From NCBI GenBank assembly GCA_964348015.1, contig CAYGBC010000042.1, positions 62,001-126,000 of the forward strand: a stretch of 64,000 nucleotides of DNA. The letters are read 5' to 3'. Each line of letters starts with the position of its first letter. Position 1 is the stretch's first letter. Under the pieces are notes generated by a model. It was not told the origin of the DNA and ran no database searches. It worked only from the letters and a program-made list of their open reading frames with translations. The stretch comes from SOIA01 sp964348015. Its GTDB lineage: Bacteria; Acidobacteriota; Aminicenantia; Aminicenantales; Aminicenantaceae. Position numbers and translations under genes: made by a program. This document shows, piece after piece, positions 33,261-41,560 of this stretch.

Positions 33261-34373
33261 ATGAAAATCGAAACTTTTGAACTGGAGAGGACTCAATCCC
33301 TGTATGAAAACACGGTGGACTACAACCTGACGGAAAGCGGGATTCACCCTTACACGCTGGAGGAGCTGTTGGACAAGGAGGAGATTGAAAACCTGCTTTC
33401 CCTCCGGCTGGGTTACGGACAGACAAACGGCTCCACAGAGCTGAGAGAAGCGGTCAGCCGACTTTATCCAGGAGCAGACTTGGACAACGTGCTCATTACA
33501 AACGGTACAGCCGAAGCGAATTTTATCAGCATCTGGTGTTTTCTGGAGCCTGGAGACGAACTCCTTCTGATGGTGCCGAATTACATGCAGATGTGGGGAA
33601 TCGCCCGGGCTTTTGGCGTCACCGTTAAGCCGTTTCATCTCAGAGAAGATCTGAACTGGGGCCCGGACCTCGAAGAGCTCAAAGGCCTGGTCACTCCGCG
33701 GACCAAAATGATCGCGGTGTGCAATCCCAACAATCCCACTGGTGCTGTGCTGAGTGAAAAGGCGATGAGAGAGATCATCAACCTGGCCAAACAGGCGAAT
33801 GCCTGGATTTACTCGGACGAAGTGTACCGGGGAGCAGAACTGGATGGGAAGGAAATTCCTTCATTCTTTGGCCAGTACGATAAAGCGGTCGTTTGCTGCG
33901 GGCTCTCCAAAGCCTACGCCCTTCCTGGATTGAGGATGGGCTGGCTCGTGGGCCCGAAGAAATCCATCGAACAGTGCTGGGCCTGTCATGATTACACATC
34001 CATTTCATCCGGAATGCTGAGCAATCACTTGGCCGCTCTGGTTCTCCAGCCCAAAAGAAGAATGAAGGTCTTGGACCGCAACAGGAAGATCTTGAAAGAG
34101 AATTTGTCCGCTCTTCAGGATTGGTCAGATCAACATGGCGATCTCTTCAGCTTCATCCCTCCGCGGGCGGGAGGAATCGCTTTTCTCAAATACACGATGG
34201 ATATCAATTCCTCAGAGCTCATGACTCAACTCAGAGAGGAAAAAAGTGTTTTTATCGTGGCCGGTGACCTATTCGGGATGGACCGTTATCTCCGGATAGG
34301 ATTCGGAGCAGAGAAGGAATACCTCCTCAAAGGATTATCCCTTTTCGATGAATTTCTCCGGGAGATGAGATAA
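33261..34373 (+). CDS. Class I/II PLP aminotransferase
   Basis: 370 residues. GAGG stands 5 nt before the ATG. Fold type I landmarks: TNGTAEANFISI, CNPNNPTGAVLS, YSDEVYRG with the PLP-binding Asp and Tyr, and the Schiff-base lysine in CCGLSKAYALPGLRMGW. The N-terminal TVDYNLTESGIHP and the RLGYGQTNGSTELREA segment are typical of the aspartate-aminotransferase superfamily, but the specific substrate is not clear. It closes the operon with the dehydratase and cyclodeaminase homologues. Its stop is only 8 bp from that of the convergent DegT gene. Confidence 0.9.
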   Translation: MKIETFELERTQSLYENTVDYNLTESGIHPYTLEELLDKEEIENLLSLRLGYGQTNGSTELREAVSRLYPGADLDNVLITNGTAEANFISIWCFLEPGDELLLMVPNYMQMWGIARAFGVTVKPFHLREDLNWGPDLEELKGLVTPRTKMIAVCNPNNPTGAVLSEKAMREIINLAKQANAWIYSDEVYRGAELDGKEIPSFFGQYDKAVVCCGLSKAYALPGLRMGWLVGPKKSIEQCWACHDYTSISSGMLSNHLAALVLQPKRRMKVLDRNRKILKENLSALQDWSDQHGDLFSFIPPRAGGIAFLKYTMDINSSELMTQLREEKSVFIVAGDLFGMDRYLRIGFGAEKEYLLKGLSLFDEFLREMR

Positions 34374-34381
34374 AGGGTTTC

Positions 34382-35554
34382 TTACTTTTTATAGAACTCG
34401 GTGATGGAGGAAGCGATATAATCCTGCTGGTCTGCGGTTAATTCCGGAAAGATGGGCAGCGCCAGGACCTCACGAGAGGCTTTCTCGGCCACAGGAAAGT
34501 CTCCCTCCCTGTAACCGAGATAGGAAAAGCATTTCTGCAGATGGAGGGGCAGCGGATAATAGATGGCCGTACTCACTCCCTTCTCTTCCAGGAATGCCAT
34601 CAGTTTATCTCTCTCCCGGGCACGTACGACGTATTGATGATAGGTATGAAAATATTCTGCGCCGCTGTCCTTGTACAAGGCCTCGGGAATCTGAATCAGG
34701 CTTTCTGCTGCCAAGCCTGATTCAGTGAAAATCCTATCGTAATAGGACGCTTTTTCTCTCCTCTTTCTCTGCCAATCATCAAGGTGTTTGAGCTTGATCC
34801 TCAGAACAGCAGCCTGGAGCGCGTCCAGCCTGAAATTTCCACCGATAATGTCATAGAAATACTTGTCCCTCGAGCCATGAACTCTCAACAGTTTGAGCTT
34901 CTGAGCCAGTTTCTCATCATTAGTCAGGACCATCCCCCCGTCTCCGAATCCTCCGAGATTTTTCGAAGGGAAAAAAGACAATATCCCTGCGTTCCCGATA
35001 GAGCAGGCTTTTTGTATTCCGTCAGGAGCCGGATAGTCCGACCCGATGGCCTGGGCCGCATCTTCAATCACGGAGAAATCATACTTTTTTGCCAGAGCGA
35101 GGATAGGTGCCATGTCCGCACACTGTCCGTACAAATGAACGGGTATTACAGCTTTGATCGGTGAAACGTCTTGAGCCTTGGACCGGCTCTTCAGGTGCTC
35201 CTCGAGCTTCACGGGATCCAGGTTGTAGCCTCTCTCCTCGATATCACAAAAAACGGGTTTGGCCTTGATCCGGGTGATCGCGCCCGCAGTGGCAAAAAAA
35301 GTAAAAGGAGTTGTGATGACCTCATCATCTTTCTCTGTACCCAAAGCCATTAATGAAATAATCAGCGCATCAGAGCCTGAAGAAACACCCACTGCATGTT
35401 TGGCATGGCTGTAAGCGGCCACTTCTTGTTCCAGAGCTTCGACTTCAGGTCCGAGAACAAATTTCTGTGTCGATGTCACTTCCAGGAGTTTATTCTCGAT
35501 CTCTTTCTGAATGTTTCTGTACTGCGCTTTCAAATCTAAAAACGGAACTCTCAT
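34382..35554 (-). CDS. DegT/DnrJ/EryC1/StrS aminotransferase
   Basis: 390 residues from the ATG at 35554, 4 nt after GGGGAG; an ATG one codon earlier is possible and the TTG-like longer frame is not supported. It begins MRVPFLDLKAQYRNI as in sugar aminotransferases. Other marks are GVSSGSDALIISLMALG, TTPFTFFATAGAI, VHLYGQCADM, the aspartate in VIEDAAQAIG, the PLP lysine in SFFPSKNLGGFGDGGM, and the LDALQAAVLRIKLKHL helix. Such enzymes aminate keto-sugars for lipopolysaccharide, capsule or glycoprotein synthesis. No glycosyltransferase is nearby, but a NusG paralogue lies directly upstream, which is typical of polysaccharide operons. Confidence 0.92.
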   Translation of the reverse strand: MRVPFLDLKAQYRNIQKEIENKLLEVTSTQKFVLGPEVEALEQEVAAYSHAKHAVGVSSGSDALIISLMALGTEKDDEVITTPFTFFATAGAITRIKAKPVFCDIEERGYNLDPVKLEEHLKSRSKAQDVSPIKAVIPVHLYGQCADMAPILALAKKYDFSVIEDAAQAIGSDYPAPDGIQKACSIGNAGILSFFPSKNLGGFGDGGMVLTNDEKLAQKLKLLRVHGSRDKYFYDIIGGNFRLDALQAAVLRIKLKHLDDWQRKRREKASYYDRIFTESGLAAESLIQIPEALYKDSGAEYFHTYHQYVVRARERDKLMAFLEEKGVSTAIYYPLPLHLQKCFSYLGYREGDFPVAEKASREVLALPIFPELTADQQDYIASSITEFYKK

Positions 35555-35605
35555 CATTCTCCCCTTTCTTGAAACCAATCTGAACCAGGACTCAGCGCCA
35601 ATCGA

Positions 35606-36085
35606 TTAAGCCACCTTTTTTAATTTTTCCTTCTCGATGATCAACTGGCCTTGATAAGTCACATAATTGAGAAGAATCAGAACCCTTTCTTTGGCTGTGA
35701 GCTCTTTCTGGAATACTCCTCTCAACCCCTTTAGAGGCCCTTCCACGACCTCAATCTCGTCGCCGACTTCAGGTTTTTCGCCATACTTATCCACCTCGAT
35801 GAGACCGTTGACTTCCCTGGACTTGATCTCGTGGATGATCTCATCGGGAATCGGAACGGGAATTTCTTTAACTCCCACAACTCTTTTGACTCCCCGCGTG
35901 TATTTCACCATTCTGTATTGCGCCGGATAGTCGAAATGGATGAATTCATAACCCGGGAAAAAGGATTTTTCCCGGCCCTCGACCTGGTACTTGGGATTAT
36001 AGATCTCGAATCCCCCCTCTGTGAATAATCTTTCTACCTGAAATTCTTTTTTAGGCTTTGTGTTGATCACGTACCAGCTTTTCAT
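35606..36085 (-). CDS. NusG paralogue (UpxY/RfaH/LoaP-type antiterminator)
   Basis: 159 residues, the size of specialised NusG proteins. The NGN domain covers about 1-100 (WYVINTKPKKEFQVERLF, SFFPGYEFIHFD), and a KOW domain follows (KPEVGDEIEVVEGPLKGLRG). It lacks the length of housekeeping NusG and sits in a metabolic operon, so it is likely a locus-specific elongation factor. UpxY, RfaH and LoaP relieve polarity in long polysaccharide or biosynthetic operons. It is flanked by nitrilase (9 bp upstream) and DegT aminotransferase genes in the same orientation. Confidence 0.88.
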   Translation of the reverse strand: MKSWYVINTKPKKEFQVERLFTEGGFEIYNPKYQVEGREKSFFPGYEFIHFDYPAQYRMVKYTRGVKRVVGVKEIPVPIPDEIIHEIKSREVNGLIEVDKYGEKPEVGDEIEVVEGPLKGLRGVFQKELTAKERVLILLNYVTYQGQLIIEKEKLKKVA

Positions 36086-36094
36086 CTCAACCTT

Positions 36095-36919
36095 TCAATC
36101 CAGTAAGCCAAAAATTTTGTATAAATCAGACCTTCTGTCCTGAAGGAAGTGCTTCTTGGCCGCAGTCTCCGGAATTTTGCTGAAATCGCAGTCTGCGTAC
36201 AGGATCGTGTCTTCACCCAGAGGCGCTTGTGCGATTATTCGTCCGTTCGGATCCACGACATAAGATTCACCCGAAAAATGGACAACCTCCTCTTTCCCGA
36301 CACGGTTCACGAGTGCGGCGTAGTACCCATTCTGAAAAGCCGCAACCTGAAGCTCTGCCTCGAATAATCCTGCGGTCCATTCCCCCACCGCACCGGCCTG
36401 AGGGACGATGACGATCTCCGCTCCTTGAAGACCCAAGGCCCTCATGTATTCTGGAAAATGTCGGTCATAACAGATGGCAATCCCCACACGCCCAACTTTT
36501 GTGTCATACACAAATTTTTCGTTCTTTCCGGGAGTGTAGTATCCCCTCTCATGGAATCCGGGACCTTCCATGATGTGGACCATCCGCGTCACCCCGAGTA
36601 GTGTTCCGTCCGCATCGATAACTGGAGACGCGTCATAGGTCTCCTCTCCATCTCTCTCGAACAGGTTCAGGACAGCCACCACACCGTACTGCTGAGCCAG
36701 GCGGGAAAACTGTTTGGTGGTCGGGCCTGGGATGGGTTCAGCCTTGGATAAAGATTCCGGGCTAGCCGGGATCTGGGGAAGAAAAGGTGAGAATGCGAGC
36801 TCCGCGAAGGCGATCAATTCTGCACCGGATTTGGCAGCCCTGTGAAAAGATTCGATTCCCCGCTTGATGTTATCATCGAAATTTGCCGTGGCATGCTGTT
36901 GGATCAGTGCGATTTTCAT
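36095..36919 (-). CDS. Nitrilase-superfamily amidohydrolase
   Basis: 274 residues. The Glu-Lys-Cys triad is visible: Glu in AFAELAFSPF, Lys-equivalent region MEGPGFHERGYYTPGKNEKF, and Cys in GIAICYDRHFPEYMRALG. The second glutamate (GEWTAGLFEAELQ) and the C-terminal SYVVDPNGRIIAQAP are conserved. The sequence around the cysteine resembles N-carbamoylputrescine amidase and related carbamoyl-amine hydrolases more than true nitrilases. It is the first gene of the three-gene operon with the NusG paralogue. The substrate is open; N-carbamoyl compounds would fit with the HyuAB operon near 24 kb, which is inference. Confidence 0.9.
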   Translation of the reverse strand: MKIALIQQHATANFDDNIKRGIESFHRAAKSGAELIAFAELAFSPFLPQIPASPESLSKAEPIPGPTTKQFSRLAQQYGVVAVLNLFERDGEETYDASPVIDADGTLLGVTRMVHIMEGPGFHERGYYTPGKNEKFVYDTKVGRVGIAICYDRHFPEYMRALGLQGAEIVIVPQAGAVGEWTAGLFEAELQVAAFQNGYYAALVNRVGKEEVVHFSGESYVVDPNGRIIAQAPLGEDTILYADCDFSKIPETAAKKHFLQDRRSDLYKIFGLLD

Positions 36920-37325
36920 TTTTTTTTTACGCCTTTAGATCATGAACATGAACTCACACTCTCTTTTTTGGCCTTTTAAATTAACTGTTACAGCCTTGCT
37001 CATTCGAATCTTACTGGCCTTGCTGGATTTTGAGTCCTTAATATAGATATAAAATTCGCTGAAATCAATATCATTCCCTTAATAATTAAGAATTTTCCCT
37101 TTCTTCATCTCAATATTTATCGCCCAAATTATAACGGCCCTCAAATATTTGGCAGAGGCTTAACTCGCCGTCCGATTTCTTTTTCATTGTCGAGATAAAT
37201 CTTTTCATCTCCACACTGTATATTTTTTCATCGAAGTCATCATATTTTAAAGAAATGATCCCTCTTCATCAATGGACTCGAGCGTCTCTTATCTCAAAAA
37301 TTTTCAGGAAAAGGAAAGATGGGCT
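36920..37325. other. Non-coding stretch
   Basis: About 400 AT-rich bases between the nitrilase start and the end of a lipoprotein gene. No convincing reading frame with a ribosome site, no strong hairpin and no clear promoter hexamers were found. The small plus-strand frame from 37272 overlaps the lipoprotein gene antisense and looks spurious. Confidence 0.5.
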
Positions 37326-37775
37326 TTATTTTTCCGGAATTTCAAACTCATAATCAATGAGGCATTTATAATAATTCGTGCGGTGAAATACAGCATCCGG
37401 ATTCTCAGAGCCAACACACAAACGGTATTTCTTCCCGGGTTGAAAAGTCAATCCTTTTTTGGCTTTCATTTTGACAGTATAGTGTTCAGGTTCAGCAGTT
37501 GATAGTTGAGTCGGGAACCATCCTTCGGATACACGTGTTTCTTCTTCATCTAGAATAAAATGGTAAAGATATTTCCCAGAAGGCGCCGTTTTAATCTTAA
37601 ATTCAATTTCTTCAGCAGAGATATTGACGATGGAGATGAGAATATCCTGCAGTTTCGGACCGTGGTAAAAATGCATTTTTTTGTTGTCGCTGTCATATTT
37701 CTCCATGTAGGGAGCACAACAGATCATCCCCGTAAAGAAAACAATAATGAAAGAATAAAGTAATAGTTTTTTCAA
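37326..37775 (-). CDS. Small putative lipoprotein of unknown function
   Basis: 149 residues with a TTG start at 37775 preceded by AAGGAGG 9 nt upstream. The hydrophobic N-terminus ends in a lipobox-like GMICC (Cys19 or Cys20), so lipidation is likely. The mature part is beta-rich with LQDILISIVNISAEEIEFKI and a Lys-rich MKAKKGLTFQPGKKYRL, compatible with an immunoglobulin-like or small beta-sandwich fold. No family is recognised. It is divergent from the GWxTD operon, and its AT-rich composition matches that region. Confidence 0.68.
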   Translation of the reverse strand: MKKLLLYSFIIVFFTGMICCAPYMEKYDSDNKKMHFYHGPKLQDILISIVNISAEEIEFKIKTAPSGKYLYHFILDEEETRVSEGWFPTQLSTAEPEHYTVKMKAKKGLTFQPGKKYRLCVGSENPDAVFHRTNYYKCLIDYEFEIPEK

Positions 37776-37864
37776 TGTGATTTCCCTCCTTTATCTATCA
37801 TATTTTGCTGCAATATTTATGCCAAGAATGACAAGATCCGTATGCCAAAAATATGAATGTTTCT

Positions 37865-37911
37865 TGTCCTGATTTGGAGACAGATGCGGCATTTGTCACC
37901 TATTTGAGACA
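37865..37911 (+). promoter_or_regulatory. Two upstream activator-like elements TGTC-N10-GACA
   Basis: TGTC at 37865 pairs with GACA ending at 37882, and TGTC at 37894 pairs with GACA ending at 37911. Both have exactly 10 nt between half-sites and similar interiors (one reads CTGATTTGGA, the other ACCTATTTGA). Their centres are 29 bp apart, and the second ends 40 bp before the -24 box. Dimeric inverted repeats at this distance are what sigma-54 enhancer-binding proteins use. No such protein is encoded in the window. Confidence 0.55.
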
Positions 37912-37950
37912 CAAAAATTCAAAATCCCCTTCATTGAAGGGAAATCCTGC

Positions 37951-37966
37951 TGGCACATTTCTTGCA
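37951..37966 (+). promoter_or_regulatory. Sigma-54 promoter of the GWxTD operon
   Basis: TGGCAC-ATTTC-TTGCA, a match to the -24/-12 consensus with GG and GC separated by exactly 10 nt. It lies 142 bp upstream of the first ATG (38108). The match is strong enough that sigma-54 control is likely, pending experiment. Confidence 0.8.
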
Positions 37967-38107
37967 ACTGAATAGATGTATCATATGTCAGAAGAAGACA
38001 AGCAGCTGGGAACGTATTGGGCAAGAAATTCTCTATAATTTAAATATTAAAACAGAGGATGTGAAAAGACCAAGATTATTAAAAATGACTCAATTGGGGG
38101 GATAAAA

Positions 38108-40222
38108 ATGGGGAAAAAAGTATCTGCTATTATTTTATCAGGCATTTTTGTTTCCTTCCCTCTCCTTCAGGCAGATCAAAAACCTGAATTGCCTGAAAAA
38201 TACAGTAAATGGATCAAAGAGGAAGTTGTCTACATTATTACACCAAAGGAAAGAGAGGTCTTTACAAAACTTGAAACTGATAAGGAAAGAGACATGTTCG
38301 TCGAACTGTTCTGGAGGCAGAGAGACCCGACGCCCGGCACGCCCAGGAATGAATTTAAGGAGGAACATTACAGAAGAATCGAGTATGCGAACAAAAAATT
38401 CAAGAGATACACTTCTCTCAAGGGATGGCAGACGGATAGAGGCAGAATTTATATTACTCTGGGCGAGCCTATTTCGATGGAGACATTCCGTCATACATCG
38501 GAAATACATCCCATTGAGATGTGGTACTATTACGGCAATCCCAAATTCGGTCAAGCACCGATTTTCCGGCTTCTCTTCGTTCGAAAATTTGGAGTGGGTC
38601 CCTTCGAGCTTTATAATCCGATTGCGGACGGACCGAAGGTTTTAACTCCTCTGAGTAGCATGAGACTTCCGGCATCCGGAGAATTTACAAAAAGGAAAGG
38701 AATACCGCCTGATTGGCATGAGAAGGTGAAAGATCCACAAGATCTGGCTGCTTACGAGATCATAAGAGATAATGTTTCATTCGAACTGGCAGAGGCGTGT
38801 TGGTCTGTTTTTCCTGGAAGACTGGGCCCTGATTTCATGCTCCCATCTTCAATTTTAATCGGGGAAGTCCAAACCTATCCTCAGAAAAAAGTCAAGGATG
38901 ACTATGCCTACGAATTTTTAGAGCATAAGGCCATTGTCGAGGTCGACTACTCGGTGAACTACATAAATAACTTTTCGAATATTCATGTGCTTGAGGATAG
39001 GCCGGGCCTCTTCTTTGTGAATTACTCCATTGAGCCTGAAACTCTCTCTGTTGATTTCTATCAAAAAAAATATTTTACAAACCTTAAAGTGACTATCAGA
39101 GTGACAGACATGGGAGGAAAAACAATCCTTCAACATACGAGAAATTTTCCTGTAGAGATGGATAAGGATCAAATGAAAAAAATAAGTCAGAGACCTTTTC
39201 ATCTCTATGATTCATTTCCTTTGATTCCCGGATATTACAGACTGAATATCTTATTGGAGAATATGGTGACCAAGGAATTCACATCTCTGGAGGCCGTGAT
39301 ATCAGTGCCTGAGCCGGGTCCTCTTCAAATGAGCTCTCTTCTGTTAGCCGAGAAAGTGGATAAGGATTCTCCTCATGCTCGATTGAATAAAGCCTTCCAG
39401 ATTGGAAGACTCCAGGTCTATCCTTCTCTCAGGAACCAATTCTTCAACAAGAAAAACTTATTCCTGTTTTTTCAGATTTATGGATTGCTTGAAGAGCTCA
39501 AAGAAAAAGGAAGCCTGGAGTTTGCTTTTTTTAAAGGAGAACAAGAATTCCACACAATAACACAAGAAATCAGCGCCTATGAGAACACAAGAGACTTTCT
39601 TCAAGAGATTTCGTTGGAAAGATTTCAGACAGGAGAATACAAAGTGAAAGTGACCTTGCTGGATGGCGACGGAATGGAAATCCTCTCGGATACAAAAAAA
39701 TTCTATGTCTCTTCGACTCCCCTTCCCGAAAGCTGGATCGTGAGTCAATCGAATCCGCCAGGAGATGATCCTGTGTATTCTCATATCTTGGGGAATCAAT
39801 TTCTCAATAAAGGTGAGTTCCGCAAAGCATGCACAGAATTAGAGAAGGCCCTCAATGCAAGACCCGATTCTCTAGACAGTGCTTTGAGCTATGCCAAAGC
39901 ACTTTTAGTCATGAAAGAATTTCAAAACGCAAAAGACGTGCTCCTCCCTTTTTCCAGAGCAAAGAAAGAAAATTTTGGCCTCTACTATTATCTTGGAATA
40001 TCATGCCAGTCACTCGGAGAGCTTGAGGAAGCGATTTCTTATTATCAAAATGCCCTTTCTCACAAAGGAAATGTCATTGAAGTGTTGAACAGGGTAGGAC
40101 AATGCTTTCTCGATCTGGGAGACAAAAAACAGGCTTTGCGTGCCTGGCAAAGATCTTTGGAAGTCAATCCTAATCAGGAAAAAATCAGGAAGATAATCGA
40201 ACTTCTCAAAGAAAAGAAATGA
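38108..40222 (+). CDS. GWxTD-domain protein with C-terminal TPR repeats (first copy)
   Basis: 704 residues. GGGGGG stands 6 nt before the ATG. Signal peptide about 1-22. The conserved N-terminal block includes EEVVYIITPKEREVF, FWRQRDPTPGTPRNEF and the name motif GWQTD at 106-110 in GWQTDRGRIYITLGEP. A beta-rich middle (about 230-540) follows, then three or so TPR units (about 555-700) ending RSLEVNPNQEKIRKIIELL. It is paralogous along its full length with the gene at 41561-43630. GWxTD proteins are widespread in Acidobacteria-type genomes but lack an assigned biochemical function. Export plus TPR suggests a periplasmic scaffold. Confidence 0.9.
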   Translation: MGKKVSAIILSGIFVSFPLLQADQKPELPEKYSKWIKEEVVYIITPKEREVFTKLETDKERDMFVELFWRQRDPTPGTPRNEFKEEHYRRIEYANKKFKRYTSLKGWQTDRGRIYITLGEPISMETFRHTSEIHPIEMWYYYGNPKFGQAPIFRLLFVRKFGVGPFELYNPIADGPKVLTPLSSMRLPASGEFTKRKGIPPDWHEKVKDPQDLAAYEIIRDNVSFELAEACWSVFPGRLGPDFMLPSSILIGEVQTYPQKKVKDDYAYEFLEHKAIVEVDYSVNYINNFSNIHVLEDRPGLFFVNYSIEPETLSVDFYQKKYFTNLKVTIRVTDMGGKTILQHTRNFPVEMDKDQMKKISQRPFHLYDSFPLIPGYYRLNILLENMVTKEFTSLEAVISVPEPGPLQMSSLLLAEKVDKDSPHARLNKAFQIGRLQVYPSLRNQFFNKKNLFLFFQIYGLLEELKEKGSLEFAFFKGEQEFHTITQEISAYENTRDFLQEISLERFQTGEYKVKVTLLDGDGMEILSDTKKFYVSSTPLPESWIVSQSNPPGDDPVYSHILGNQFLNKGEFRKACTELEKALNARPDSLDSALSYAKALLVMKEFQNAKDVLLPFSRAKKENFGLYYYLGISCQSLGELEEAISYYQNALSHKGNVIEVLNRVGQCFLDLGDKKQALRAWQRSLEVNPNQEKIRKIIELLKEKK

Positions 40223-40436
40223 TTGTTGAACCGATTTGCGGCCTCTGCCTCAATGTCTTGACATTCTCAAGAGAAAAATGATCAGGAATTTAAAAAAAAG
40301 GCTAATTCTGTTATATTAATAGTTGAACATAAGGAGACAACATTTCGCGCAAAAAACAGATACAAAGAAACACTCGATATTTATAAAGCTTAACTCATTC
40401 TGCCCTGGTAACCGCGAGTTAGGAGGAAACATAAAA

Positions 40437-41516
40437 ATGAGAAATCACGCAGTTTCTGCTCTTCTTTGGGGAGTTATCCTGACTTTATTCATCTCACCAA
40501 ACCTCTCTGCTGTAGAGAAAGAACGAGAAAAAAACAGCCAAGAAACAAAGCTCGTCATCATCCCTGACGAAGTAAAAAAAGTCTTTGAAGAAGGGATGGC
40601 AACTCGACAAGTACGGCCGGACATTCCTTTTGCGATCGATAAGCACCTCTATTTTCCTGCGGGGTCAAATCTCTACACAATTTTTCTCTTTAGAGTTAAA
40701 AATGCGGAGCTTGGTTTCTCTCCAATTGAAGGAAGCCCGGAAGAGAAAAAAGAGGCCGAAGAAACACTCGCAGCAGAGGAGAGCGCCCCAGTTAAACTCC
40801 AGGCCAGAGCCTATCTTTTCCTCCAGTTCAACAAACTGGAGAATGACATCCCGGGAGAAGTGGCTTATGAAGTCTATGTACCGGTCGACTTGCAGGAAGA
40901 CAGCTCCTCTTATGAACCTGAAAAAGTGGATTATTACTCGACAGGATATCTTCTGGCTCCAGGCAATTATCTCTTATCCATGGCCATCAGTTCTCTAGAT
41001 TTAGAAAAAATCGGAACTCAGTACCTCGAGCTATCTCTTCCTGATCCGAGCTCTCTTCCTGGGGGACTCGAGACCACACCTCTCTTTTTTGTCAAACACA
41101 AGGAGTATATGGACTCTCCTGAGAAGAAGCCCACGGCTCACAAAGGTCTTTTTACGTATTCCATCCTTAAGATCGAACCTAATTTTGAAAAAGTTTTTTC
41201 TTCTGGAGATAATCTCGAACTTCTCTTTTTTGTTTTTGGTGCTCAATCTGCAGAAGATGGACAATTCGACATTGAAGTCACCTATTCCATCCTAAAAGAT
41301 GACGAAAATGCGATTTCGTTTGCTCCCGGCAGCTATAAAACACCATTCATCCACCAACCTCTCCCGTTGAAAAAAACAACGGTGACAAAATCAGAATCAG
41401 GAGAGAAAACAGAGATGAAAGATATAGAAGCCGGGAAGTACACTCTCTCCATGAAGATCGTCGATAAGGTTTCAGGAAAATCAATCACTAAAAGTATTGA
41501 TTTTCAGGTGAAATAG
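40437..41516 (+). CDS. Exported protein of unknown function in the GWxTD operon
   Basis: 359 residues from the ATG at 40437, 8 nt after AGGAGG; the frame extends upstream to a TTG but has no ribosome site there. A signal peptide (about 1-26) ends NLSAVEK. The mature protein is mostly beta strands with several acidic, Ser/Glu-rich loops (about 105-130). The start of the mature part, IPDEVKKVFEEGMATRQVRPD, and the end, YTLSMKIVDKVSGKSITKSIDF, are comparable with the beta domain of the flanking GWxTD proteins. No named family is recognised. It lies 214 bp after the first GWxTD gene, so an additional internal promoter is possible. Confidence 0.75.
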   Translation: MRNHAVSALLWGVILTLFISPNLSAVEKEREKNSQETKLVIIPDEVKKVFEEGMATRQVRPDIPFAIDKHLYFPAGSNLYTIFLFRVKNAELGFSPIEGSPEEKKEAEETLAAEESAPVKLQARAYLFLQFNKLENDIPGEVAYEVYVPVDLQEDSSSYEPEKVDYYSTGYLLAPGNYLLSMAISSLDLEKIGTQYLELSLPDPSSLPGGLETTPLFFVKHKEYMDSPEKKPTAHKGLFTYSILKIEPNFEKVFSSGDNLELLFFVFGAQSAEDGQFDIEVTYSILKDDENAISFAPGSYKTPFIHQPLPLKKTTVTKSESGEKTEMKDIEAGKYTLSMKIVDKVSGKSITKSIDFQVK

Positions 41517-41560
41517 AAAGCTTCTTTTTATATAATGGAATCAAAGAGGGAGTTGTTCAG

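Noticed and set aside
37272..37502. Small plus-strand frame opposite the lipoprotein gene
   Set aside because: Overlaps the supported lipoprotein gene antisense and lacks a ribosome site.
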